A DNA stretch of 64,000 nt from Hydractinia symbiolongicarpus (lineage: Eukaryota > Cnidaria > Hydrozoa > Anthoathecata > Hydractiniidae): the NCBI RefSeq assembly GCF_029227915.1, contig NC_079889.1:6942001-7006000 (forward strand), read 5' to 3'. Position numbers and translations under genes: made by a program. Positions 33,933 to 42,179 of the stretch are shown here, piece by piece (positions within the stretch are counted from its first letter, which is position 1; every line of letters starts with the position of its first letter). The notes beneath the pieces were generated by a model. It did no database searches. It was not told the origin of the DNA and worked only from the letters and a program-made list of their open reading frames with translations.

Positions 33933-34853
33933 ATGGATGACATTTTCAGATATAACCCGAATGCGACATATAAACCAAATGGAGGTCTGGATCTTCAAAT
34001 ATTGAGCGCTAGGGATCTGTATAAACAGGCTATTATTGTGTCCGAAAGTGGTTCTTTCCCCGCTTCCTTTCCTAATATTTTTACCAATTATGAACTTAGT
34101 CAGAACGCGCAACGTATGAGAATTTGGAATGAGCAACCTTTTAGATTATGGCAAACCCAGCTAAATTTCGCCACTTGGTGCGCTTCAAGTGCCTGTGGGG
34201 TAAGTTCGGAACACCTGAAGGATGGTAGATCTATGGTCAGGTCAATATATCGTTTTCATGTGTATTATCACATTAGACGAATCATTAAGCGCCTACAGAC
34301 ACCTCTACCCTTTGAGGATAGTTTTAATCAATATGATAATCCTTATTCAAATGAGGAATTTCTAAAAATCTGTGGCGAGTATGATGTTGATTCCAACCCC
34401 ATTAAATACAGAGGTCAGTACTTTTTTTTAAACGTTATCAGGATACTCTAAACTACGCTTCAAGTAAGGTTGATTATTCCGTCGGGCGAGGTATTTATAT
34501 GATACCCAGTGACATGAATCTCAGAATTAAGACCGGTGTGGTGGGTTACAACAACAAGATTTTGATATCTGGTGAGGATCTTACCATTGGTATTAATCGA
34601 AAGGTTAATGTTACTGAATCACATAAGATAACTAAAAAAGAAGCCGGTAACACCCGATCATCCTGATATCCATCCTGATCATCCTGATAAACACATTACC
34701 GTACACCACGTGGATACTACAGATAAACACATTACGGGTACTACCGGTGTTAGTGATACTAGCGCTACCGGTGGTAGTACACATGAAGATGAGAAGATCG
34801 CTCTTATTTTATCTTTGACAGCAGCATTTGGTATATGGTATGCTTTCCGATAG
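33933..34853 (+). pseudogene. Conserved Polinton structural protein (Polinton 1), frameshifted and internally deleted
   Basis: The first part (33933-34451) opens with MDDIFRYNPNATYKPNGG and holds RLWQTQLNFATWCASSACG, the signature of a protein found beside the capsid genes in these elements. A frameshift in the T run at about 34422-34430 moves reading to a block with NYASSKVDYSVGRGIYMIPS. A second shift in an A run near 34635 leads to a Thr/Ser/His-rich linker and a final membrane helix ending at TAG 34853. Compared with 42180-43308 about 120 internal residues are missing. It is divergent from the penton-like gene across a 38-bp spacer. Function unknown; probably virion. Confidence 0.72.
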
Positions 34854-34899
34854 AATCTATAAAGTGGTATAAAGAGATATAATCGCGAATATAAACACA

Positions 34900-35235
34900 A
34901 TGGCTTTTCCAACAGTTGAAGAATTTGAACATAACATAGAACAAGTTACTCCAATCATAAAGTGGAGAGAGCTGCCTAAAAACGATATTTACCTTGTTAA
35001 ATATGTGAAAGAGATGGAAATATCAAGACCTGGTGCTCTTTCTGAAAAATCTATGTATGCGGAGGTTCAAGATAGAATAGGAAATAAATATAAGACATGG
35101 TTGCCCGCAAGACTTTGTGATGAATTGAAGGATTATGGTTGGAAGGGTGATGCCTTTGTCAGATCAAATGGTCTCAAACAATCTCAAAAGAATAATCAAA
35201 ATCGATTCTTCAGTTATGACATTATGTGGCGCTAA
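34900..35235 (+). CDS. Small conserved protein, MAFPTVEEFE type (Polinton 1)
   Basis: A 111-residue soluble protein opening MAFPTVEEFEHNIEQ, with no membrane segment or Cys cluster. The middle (RIGNKYKTWLPARLCDEL) and the end (FVRSNGLKQSQKNNQNRFF) suggest a small OB-like or RNA-binding fold, but I cannot confirm that. I recall similar short proteins in Polinton-bearing genomes without an assigned role. No copy is visible in the composite element. It is the last gene before the right inverted repeat. Confidence 0.7.
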   Translation: MAFPTVEEFEHNIEQVTPIIKWRELPKNDIYLVKYVKEMEISRPGALSEKSMYAEVQDRIGNKYKTWLPARLCDELKDYGWKGDAFVRSNGLKQSQKNNQNRFFSYDIMWR

Positions 35236-35247
35236 ACCATAGAAATC

Positions 35248-35272
35248 ATCTTTACCTGTTTCTGGTAAAGAT
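35248..35272. terminator. Hairpin after the last gene of Polinton 1
   Basis: Same 25 bases as 26819-26843 (stem ATCTTTACC / GGTAAAGAT), 12 bases past the stop and abutting the right inverted repeat. Confidence 0.55.
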
Positions 35273-35589
35273 AGACACATATCACTATAATTTGGAGACA
35301 CGGCAGGGAGGGTGGGGAGGGACCCGGGGGACACGGCGGGGGTTGGGGGTTTTGGACGAATATCGTTGATTTAACGGGGATGATCTATAAATTGACGTAA
35401 AGTGGTAAAGTGCTAACGGATTTTATGGACTCTTCTATCGTTGATTTAACGTGGATGATCTATAATTTGACGTGGAATGGTACGGAATATTAATCGCTAA
35501 GGGGTGGTATGGGCCTTTTTTACGTTGATTTAACGGATATGCCCGCTTATTTGACATGATTGCACTAGGATCCGCCTTTTCCTATCTCT
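35271..35589 (-). repeat. Right terminal inverted repeat of Polinton 1
   Basis: This arm is the mirror of 20494-20816, from ATAGACACATATCACTATAA inward to CCTATCTCT at the tip. It holds GGGAGGGTGGGGAGGG at 35306-35321, a four-tract G-quadruplex motif, and further G runs to 35350. Compared with the left arm it has several point changes and short length differences, so the two arms have diverged since insertion. Confidence 0.9.
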
Positions 35590-35594
35590 GAAAC

Positions 35595-35720
35595 CAAATC
35601 TATAAGTTTTTGGCATACTATTCAACTTCTTCTGTAGTTTTAGAAAACACTACGAAAATTAGCCTAAGTATTTCTGAAATCACAGCTTATAATAAAATTA
35701 TGCAATGCTTTTAGACCAAT
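35595..35720 (-). pseudogene. Harbinger transposase remnant, 5' side
   Basis: Minus-strand reading gives LNSMPKTYRFG directly before the GAAAC duplication. This joins in frame to the FA-stop-CIGAVNG block left of Polinton 1, across one copy of the duplication. Further upstream the frame is broken by stops. The segment is short, but the exact join makes the call firm. Confidence 0.72.
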
Positions 35721-35738
35721 AACTAGTTTTAAATACAC

Positions 35739-35762
35739 AGAATTTTCCCATTGGAAAATTCT
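35739..35762. repeat. Perfect 10-bp-stem hairpin outside the Polinton
   Basis: AGAATTTTCC and GGAAAATTCT surround a CATT loop. It lies in the Harbinger flank and ends no gene that I can identify, so it may be part of a small repeat. Confidence 0.4.
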
Positions 35763-35803
35763 ACTTACGCAAGTGTCGACGTGGCCGACGTCTAAAGAAA
35801 TAT

Positions 35804-35912
35804 ACACACAACTTATGGGACACACACAACTTATGGGACACACACAACTTATGGGACACACACAACTTATGGGACACACACAACTTATGGGACACACACA
35901 ACTTATGGGACA
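35804..35912. repeat. 18-bp minisatellite, six copies
   Basis: The unit ACACACAACTTATGGGAC repeats six times without visible change. It creates a fake minus-strand frame of repeated CPISCV. The remaining DNA to 36040 is AT-rich without a gene. Confidence 0.9.
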
Positions 35913-36040
35913 GAGAAATATGTTTGACAAAAAAAAGTATTTCTAATATGATGGTAATAAAAACATTATGTATAATATAAATTTACATACGTTTAATAAA
36001 AATTGGCCCATAACACTCACACCGGTATGATTTAAATCGA

Positions 36041-36940
36041 TGTATGTATGTATGTATGTATGTATGTATGTATGTATGTATGTATGTATGTATGTATGTA
36101 TGTATGTATGTATGTATGTATGTATGTATGTATGTATGTATGTATGTATGTATGTATGTATGTATGTATGTATGTATGTATGTATGTATGTATGTATGTA
36201 TGTATGTATGTATGTATGTATGTATGTATGTATGTATGTATGTATGTATGTATGTATGTATGTATGTATGTATGTATGTATGTATGTATGTATGTATGTA
36301 TGTATGTATGTATGTATGTATGTATGTATGTATGTATGTATGTATGTATGTATGTATGTATGTATGTATGTATGTATGTATGTATGTATGTATGTATGTA
36401 TGTATGTATGTATGTATGTATGTATGTATGTATGTATGTATGTATGTATGTATGTATGTATGTATGTATGTATGTATGTATGTATGTATGTATGTATGTA
36501 TGTATGTATGTATGTATGTATGTATGTATGTATGTATGTATGTATGTATGTATGTATGTATGTATGTATGTATGTATGTATGTATGTATGTATGTATGTA
36601 TGTATGTATGTATGTATGTATGTATGTATGTATGTATGTATGTATGTATGTATGTATGTATGTATGTATGTATGTATGTATGTATGTATGTATGTATGTA
36701 TGTATGTATGTATGTATGTATGTATGTATGTATGTATGTATGTATGTATGTATGTATGTATGTATGTATGTATGTATGTATGTATGTATGTATGTATGTA
36801 TGTATGTATGTATGTATGTATGTATGTATGTATGTATGTATGTATGTATGTATGTATGTATGTATGTATGTATGTATGTATGTATGTATGTATGTATGTA
36901 TGTATGTATGTATGTATGTATGTATGTATGTATGTATGTA
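36041..36940. repeat. Perfect TGTA tetranucleotide run, 225 copies (3' tail of the LINE)
   Basis: 900 bp of uninterrupted TGTA. On the LINE's strand it reads TACA and directly follows AAAATAAAGAA, so it is best explained as the LINE's 3' terminal repeat, later expanded. It opens long fake frames (Met-Tyr-Val-Cys repeats) in three phases. Its true length may differ from the assembled length. Confidence 0.92.
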
Positions 36941-39122
36941 TTCTTTATTTTAAGTTGGTAACAATGGGTAGCCGAGACTAATAAAAACCAACTAACCTAG
37001 TCACCAGGCAATCCAGCTTTATGCTTTCTTGTAAAGAAAGGCGAGAGAACCTGTGAACGAGGTTATATTTAATATTTATTTACAATTTATTTATTACGAC
37101 TTTTAGTGTCCTACGATGAATTTTCTCAATTTTTTTATAAGACGTTTTTCTATAAAACATCCAGATTATCGGAGCATAACTAAATTGACTTTTGATGAAT
37201 GCAGAGGCTAAGACTTTAGCCTTATTCAGTGTTAAATATTGTCTTAATCTACGGAGAGCATGGAGTTTATAGTTAGCCGTAGAGTATATATTTTGAATAT
37301 GGTCATTAAATAGTAACTTATTGTTAATAGTAATTCCTAACAACACCACACTATTTGTCTCTTTGATGAAAATTTGATCTATCTGTAATGTTATCGGCTG
37401 CCTCACTTTTTTGCTTAAAATCATAAATTGAAATTTTTCAGAATTTGCTTTAAGTGAGTTAATTTTAAACCACTCCAGTAAATTTTTTGTATCGTGAAGC
37501 AGGCGGTTAAATACAACGGATAATATTACATCGCAAGAGTAAAGTGAGTTGTCATCAGCGAAGTTACGTGTATCAGTTTCTTCGACGAAAAAGAAAAGGT
37601 CATTAATGTAGATTAAAAAGAGCAGGGGACCATATATAGACCCTTGTGGTACTCCGCGAAGTATCTGAAACCAATCACTCAAAGAAGCACAGATTTTTAC
37701 TCTCTGTTTGCGAGAGGATAAATAATCAAGTATAAGTTGAAGGCTACTTTTACTTAGACCATAAGCTTCAAGTTTAGCTATGATTAAGTCATGGGGTAAG
37801 CAGTCGTAAGCTTTAGACAAATCCATTAGTATTGTCCCCACAAAGCCTCCATTATCTAATTCACGTTGCCAAGCTTGTAATATTATAAAGATAGAGTGTT
37901 TGGTCGAATGCGCTTTCCTAAAACCACATAGAAGGTTGTTTAGTAAGGGTTCAACATAATTTGATAGTTGTTTGTATAAACGTTTTTCATAGACCTTCGA
38001 CATAAGAGGTAAAATACTAATTCGTCGATAATTCGATTTTACTGTCTTGTCACCTTTTTTGGATATGGGAATTATAATTGCTCTTTCAGGCAATTTGGAA
38101 AGCGACTATTTTTTATATCTTTGTTTATACAATCACACAGTCTTTCAAAGCATTGACCAGACTCTTTCAGAATTTTTACAGGAATATCACCACTTGTAGC
38201 TTTGTTTGTAGGTAGATTTTTAATAACTTCTTTGACTTCGTTTAGTGTTACTGGATTAAATGCAAATTTATGATTTATAGCTACTATACTGGGATGGTTC
38301 GCATATTTTCTGGTAATGTTACCTATCTCATCTGAAGGTTGGTTTTCTGGAACTATGGGCCATTTGTAAAGGTCCAAGGAGTTCAAAATATTTCCAAAAA
38401 AAGGAATTAAAAATAACGGCAATGTCTTTATTTTCCATTATAATTTTATCGTTTTCAATTAATATAATATTAGCATCACCCTGTGCGTGCTTATTAGAAA
38501 AATATGGTTTACATGTTTGCCAGAAAGGCTTTGTGTTTTTACGAATATCAAGTTTACTAAAGTAGTCTAATTTAGCGAGTTTGTTAAGTTTTACCACATA
38601 GTTACGTTGTTTGTTAAAGCTTATAATGTCCGACGCGTTTTTTGTTTTATTAACACGATTTTTCAATTGAGACTGTTTCATAATGGCCTGACGTTGTGGT
38701 TTTTGATTACCACGTATTATTTTAATTTTTTTAGGAGCATGTTTATCAAGCACAGTGACATAGTTTGTTTTGGAATGTTTCATATTGTTTATCTCTATTA
38801 TTCATTGCATTTTTTAAGTCTTGCTGAAAAAACTCCTTATTAAATTTCTTGTAACACCTGTAGGTTATAATTTTAGCCTCTTCTTTCTGAAATGATGTTT
38901 TCAACATTGAGTAAATCATGTGGTGATGATCACTGATACCAGTTTCATAAGAAGTAGTATTTTTAAACGAATACTTTCGATTTGTGAGGATTAAATCAAT
39001 TTTTGAGCCTGGGCCCTTAAAACATGTGTCGCCTTTAATCAAGTTGACTAAATTATGTGAAGACATAAAGTTTTTCATATTTACTTGGTTTGGTGTTAGA
39101 TTAAAACCTGTGGCTTCCAAAA
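36941..39122 (-). mobile_element. CR1-like LINE retrotransposon, 5'-truncated and frameshifted
   Basis: The minus strand carries the 3' two thirds of a non-LTR retrotransposon ORF2. At 38746-39120 is the end of the endonuclease, with GSKIDLILTNRKYSFKN and ISDHHHMIY. At 38072-38783 lies the linker, with KPFWQTCKPYFSNKHAQGD. At 37080-38093 is the reverse transcriptase, with LMDLSKAYDCLPHDL, RGVPQGSIYGPLLF and NFADDNSLYSCD; the catalytic box reads FADD, as is common in this group. At least two frameshifts break it. The 3' untranslated part ends in the TACA run. The 5' end at about 39122 meets Polinton capsid sequence directly. CR1/Jockey group is the likely class; subfamily not determined. Confidence 0.88.
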
Positions 39123-39705
39123 TTTGATAGGGACAACAACCTTGTTTTAGAGGGGATCAATCCTAACGACGGGACCATCAGGGCCATGCAGGTCAAGGCA
39201 ACTGGTCATGTGGGAACGGATGAGGAGAAGGCAATCGTTGCGGCATATGGCAACACTTTCTGCATACCACTAGGCAAGATGTTTGAACTGACGACGGACC
39301 TACCCTTTTATGGCGGGCCTGTACGACAGGCTACAATTCGTAATACATTTTGCGGGACATGCTGACGTCATCAAGGATGGAGGTACGGGGTACGGGGCAA
39401 TGGCGAAGGGATCCGCGTACGGGATCACCAACATTAGCGCCATGATGTCGAGGTATGCAAGATTGGCCCTGCCCTACAAAAGGATACTCCGTAGCAAGGT
39501 GCTTACCATGAACAAAAGCCGACACAAGTTATAACCTTCAAATTGACACCCGCTCAAAATGGTTTAAGGGTGTGTTGCTACTCTTCATGGACCCTGGAAA
39601 GGTGAAGGCTTACGCTGGCGTTAACGAAACGTTTAGGTTAGCGTCACTGTCGAGGGAGAGGCCAACGATTTATACTCTCACGCGATGTTACCCAAGGATC
39701 ACCTT
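39123..39705 (+). pseudogene. Major capsid gene fragment of a further Polinton
   Basis: The plus strand reads as the middle of an MCP of the same type as 44617-45897: DRDNNLVLEGINPNDGTIRA and AAYGNTFCIPLGKMFEL. After a frameshift at about 39308 come AGLYDRLQFVIHFAGHAD, SRYARLALPYKRILRSK and LLLFMDPGKVKAYAG. About 20 residues are missing near 39435 and two more frameshifts follow. Its left side is cut by the LINE and its right side stops at 39705, exactly where AGAGATAGG begins. It differs from both full MCP genes here, so it represents a third element. Confidence 0.85.
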
Positions 39706-39746
39706 AGAGATAGGAAAATGTTCGTTCTGGCGCAGCGCACGCACAT
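39706..39746 (+). repeat. Candidate left end of the composite Polinton
   Basis: AGAGATAGGAAAATGTT opens the element exactly where the capsid-gene remnant stops resembling its family. The match to the inverted right tip is good for about 40 bp and then lost. A chance protein-level resemblance cannot be fully excluded. Confidence 0.55.
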
Positions 39747-39997
39747 CAAGGAAAATTCCCTAAATATAATGCCAATAACCAACACAAAATAATATTAAAT
39801 GATATATACATTAAATACCAACACATAATAATATGAAATGATATATACATTAAATACTAACACGAAATAATATTAAATGCTATAAACAAAAAAAGCATGC
39901 GCAATAGTATACAGAATATGAGTAAGGGAATTTCCCATACTCAAAAATACGACCGCGCCAGAAAAATTGTTGATGAATCTTAGTATATAATAATAAA
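39747..39997. repeat. AT-rich subterminal region with short tandem repeats
   Basis: A unit of about 38-46 bp (AATATTAAATGATATATACA then TTAAATACCAACAC) occurs three times, with decay, between 39778 and 39890. A GGGAATTTCCC palindrome follows at about 39927. No gene is seen until 39998. Confidence 0.6.
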
Positions 39998-40234
39998 ATG
40001 TCTATTAATAATCATCTCATAATGCCTGATCGAATAGTCCGTGCTACTTCATGGACACTAATGTTCATACCCGATTATTTCAAGACACAGAAAATGTGTA
40101 CTGCTGTAGTTCGTGAATATCCCTGGACACTAATGTTAGTACCCGATCACCTGCGAGCAGTTCGCGAATATCCTAAGATCATCGAGTATGTTCCGGATCG
40201 TTATAGGGCTATGGTTACAAGAAATAAAGTATGA
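39998..40234 (+). CDS. DUF4116-like repeat protein (element 2)
   Basis: A 78-residue protein made of three imperfect repeats of the form TLMxxPDxxxxVREYP: RATSWTLMFIPDYFKT, REYPWTLMLVPDHLRAV and REYPKIIEYVPDRYRAM. This spacing and the Tyr-Pro/Val-Pro pairs resemble DUF4116, a repeat common in large DNA viruses and some protists. Function is unknown in all of these. Its TGA overlaps the next ATG (ATGA). The frame is intact. Confidence 0.6.
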   Translation: MSINNHLIMPDRIVRATSWTLMFIPDYFKTQKMCTAVVREYPWTLMLVPDHLRAVREYPKIIEYVPDRYRAMVTRNKV

Positions 40235-40507
40235 CAACTGAGTATTGCGACGAATGCGGTATTGATCTTGATAAATATGATCGATGCAAGTGTGGACGGA
40301 GGCTAGTTATACAAGGAAAAATGCTCTGTTGGCAATATTATATGATGTACATCACATACAACGGTGGGTGGTGTTCTTATTGTAAAAAACCCCAGTGAGG
40401 CTTTCCCGTCCAAAAGAATGTGTAAATATAAGCCGGTACCTATAACCTTAAGGACCAGGCACCTTATTGATTCAGATGATGAAGAGGACCCGTTCGTTGT
40501 AGTGTAA
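40231..40507 (+). pseudogene. Small zinc-ribbon protein (element 2), probable frameshift
   Basis: The frame opens MTTEYCDECGIDL and has three CxxC or CxC pairs (CDEC, CKC, CSYC), which fits one or two zinc sites. It stops at 40398. After a shift in the A run at about 40384-40389 another frame continues with Lys/Arg-rich sequence and an acidic end (DSDDEEDPFVVV) to TAA at 40505-40507. The short form may also be the real product. It sits between two small genes with a 4-base overlap upstream and 6 bp downstream. Confidence 0.55.
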
Positions 40508-40513
40508 TAAACA

Positions 40514-40786
40514 ATGAATGAACTTAAAAAAGAATCCAGGGAATTGGGCATTCGCGGTTACTCAACCCTCAAGAAGGCTGAAATTATAGCCTCGATTAAT
40601 AAGGTTAAATATAGAGATATTGGAACACAAACCCTTGGCCCATATTGTAAACCATGCTCAGAAATCGCAGCTTTGAAAATACTGGACTCGTATATCAAAA
40701 GCCTCGAGGAAAAACAAAAAAGAAAAATCATATATGATAATGACCTAGTTGATGCTGACACCGGTGAAGTGCTTGGTGTTGTCTAA
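40514..40786 (+). CDS. SAP-like small protein (element 2)
   Basis: A 90-residue protein. It opens MNELKKESRELGIRGYSTL and KKAEIIASI, the SAP two-helix pattern, followed by a Cys pair (YCKPC) and a charged helix. Here a free-standing SAP protein coexists with a polymerase (50970-54746) that has its own SAP end, so this one may be an accessory paralogue. The stop lies within a small hairpin (40782-40807). Confidence 0.65.
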   Translation: MNELKKESRELGIRGYSTLKKAEIIASINKVKYRDIGTQTLGPYCKPCSEIAALKILDSYIKSLEEKQKRKIIYDNDLVDADTGEVLGVV

Positions 40787-40807
40787 TGTATTAAACAATA
40801 GATTAGA
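40782..40807. terminator. Hairpin at the end of the SAP-like gene
   Basis: TCTAAT and ATTAGA form a 6-bp stem with a 14-base loop over the TAA stop. This is weaker than the other post-gene hairpins. Confidence 0.3.
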
Positions 40808-40840
40808 TTATGAATCATGTGACATAAGCTGGCGGTTCGT

Positions 40841-41491
40841 CTAGGTAGCGCTTACATACTGTGCAGACTGCAAGTTTTTTAACAATTCTGTTCTGGCCTC
40901 CTGCTTTCCCTGAGCGACCAATTGTTGCCGCTCCTGTTCATTTATCGTCTCCACGATCTTTTTCGTGCGCTGTCTTATTTGCTGTTTCAGCAGGAGAAAT
41001 TTTTGTTTTTCCTGCATGATAAGACTGAATTCATAATCAGAAATAATTCCATTTTCAATCGATTTTGATATCAAATCAACTATGGAGTTGAGCTTAGTCT
41101 CGGCCAGAAGCCTGATATTTTGATGTTTCTTCGATTTAGTGTCAAGCCTTTTTCCTGCATTTCGAAGACCTGCCTGTCCAAGTCCTACAGCGACACATAT
41201 CGCGCCCATGGCCACGCTCAGGGGAGCTCCCAATCCTGATAATAGTGCTCCAATACCAACGCTTGAGGTTATCACGGAGATACTCAACAACCCATGATCA
41301 CAGAATCTCACCCATGTTCCATGCATTTTGAAATTTTTAGCGAGCCTATCCCGATCCTTAATCTCACCCCGTAAGAAAACTTCAATCTCTTCAATCTTTT
41401 TTAACCTGTATGTCTGACCCTCATCAGGTTTATGATCCGGTGCGGTCGGTGGTAGGCTGGGGTATAGTTTAATAACATCATCATTACTCAT
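40841..41491 (-). CDS. Helical membrane-hairpin protein (element 2)
   Basis: A 216-residue counterpart of 27004-27597. It has an N-terminal LYPSLPPTAP motif (compare IYPKLPTAP there), a charged helix, a hydrophobic Gly-rich block (SVGIGALLSGLGAPLSVAMG) and a long charged C-terminal helix with RTKKIVETINEQERQQ. Element 2 has one copy; Polinton 1 has two. The next gene upstream ends one base away at 41492. The frame is intact. Function unknown. Confidence 0.75.
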   Translation of the reverse strand: MSNDDVIKLYPSLPPTAPDHKPDEGQTYRLKKIEEIEVFLRGEIKDRDRLAKNFKMHGTWVRFCDHGLLSISVITSSVGIGALLSGLGAPLSVAMGAICVAVGLGQAGLRNAGKRLDTKSKKHQNIRLLAETKLNSIVDLISKSIENGIISDYEFSLIMQEKQKFLLLKQQIRQRTKKIVETINEQERQQLVAQGKQEARTELLKNLQSAQYVSAT

Positions 41492-42159
41492 TTATTTTAT
41501 GAAGATATACATCGTTAGTCCTACGAATGATACATTCTTATGATAGTTGTGCTCATCCGTTAGCATGAATTCAAGTCTATCCGTGGATCCTTTCAAGGGG
41601 AGGTAAACAGGGGTTTCAAAGTTCCATGTCAGCATATCTCCCCAGGTGTTTTCTTTTGTGGGCAGTACAGCTAGAACCTTCGATTTTTTTCCATCAAGCA
41701 ACGTATGGCCTTCATTTAACTGTTGACAAGTGAGCCTTAATCTCTGATAGACGTCCGTAGCATAGGCTGCATCATAATCACCCTTCTGATAATATTTTTT
41801 CGGGGGTCAAATGTGAACCCTAATATCTTGTGCAGCACTTCACCAAATACCAACGTATACCCAACATGAACACGGATCCTGCATATGCCGTTTTAAAGCA
41901 CAAAGAGCTGTACCTTGCCCTGTGCCTGGGTATTGACGATGGCCGCGATATCTTCAATTTTATACAAACCGTTCATGATTTCGATCCTGAGCTCTTCTTG
42001 AACAGGTCCTACTTTACGGATTGTAAAATCGTTGTTGCTATAGAGATTAAGCCATGTAGGTCGAATATTAATGAATTTAAGAGCTATACTGGTTGCCTCG
42101 CTCAGATATTCGTCAAAGGTTATAGGTTTTGATATATCAGTAACGTACAGTTGTTTCAT
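41492..42159 (-). pseudogene. Penton-like minor capsid candidate (element 2), interrupted
   Basis: It reads from the ATG at 42159 (MKQLYVTDISKPITF), with an in-frame TAA at 41893-41895 and a frameshift in the A run near 41800. The C-terminal piece has VLAVLPTKENTWGDM, PVYLPLKGSTDRLEFML and ends VGLTMYIFIK. Position beside the conserved structural gene and beta-strand character match 33352-33894. With two breaks it is a pseudogene. Confidence 0.5.
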
Positions 42160-42178
42160 CTTTGTTTTAAAAACAAAG
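42160..42178. promoter_or_regulatory. 19-bp palindrome in a bidirectional promoter gap
   Basis: CTTTGTTTT and AAAACAAAG flank one central A and fill the whole 20-bp gap between divergent start codons at 42159 and 42180. Perfect symmetry in so short a shared upstream region suggests a regulator-binding or start site used in both directions. Inferred. Confidence 0.45.
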
Positions 42179-42179
42179 G

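Larger units (their letters stand above)
20494..35589. mobile_element. Polinton/Maverick element 1 (about 15.1 kb, complete with both ends)
   Basis: The element is bounded by inverted repeats that begin AAAGATAGG on the left and AGAGATAGG on the right (reverse complement). It encodes the Polinton hallmark set: protein-primed PolB, DDE integrase, packaging ATPase, MCP candidate, penton-like protein and several small membrane proteins. GAAAC lies immediately outside both ends (20489-20493 and 35590-35594). Removing the element leaves one GAAAC and rejoins the Harbinger coding frame, which confirms both borders. Polintons are usually reported with 6-bp duplications; a sixth base would mismatch here. 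At least four genes carry nonsense codons or frameshifts, so the copy is probably defective. The PolB and integrase frames, however, are uninterrupted. Confidence 0.92.

Noticed and set aside
35664-35930. Minus-strand frame with repeated CPISCV
   Set aside because: Translation of the 18-bp minisatellite; no gene context.
36040-36981. Three overlapping frames of more than 300 codons of Met-Tyr-Val-Cys repeats
   Set aside because: Pure translation of the TGTA microsatellite.
40782-40807. Treating the SAP-gene hairpin as strong evidence for the 3'-end signal
   Set aside because: A 6-bp stem with a 14-base loop could easily be chance; listed but not relied on.
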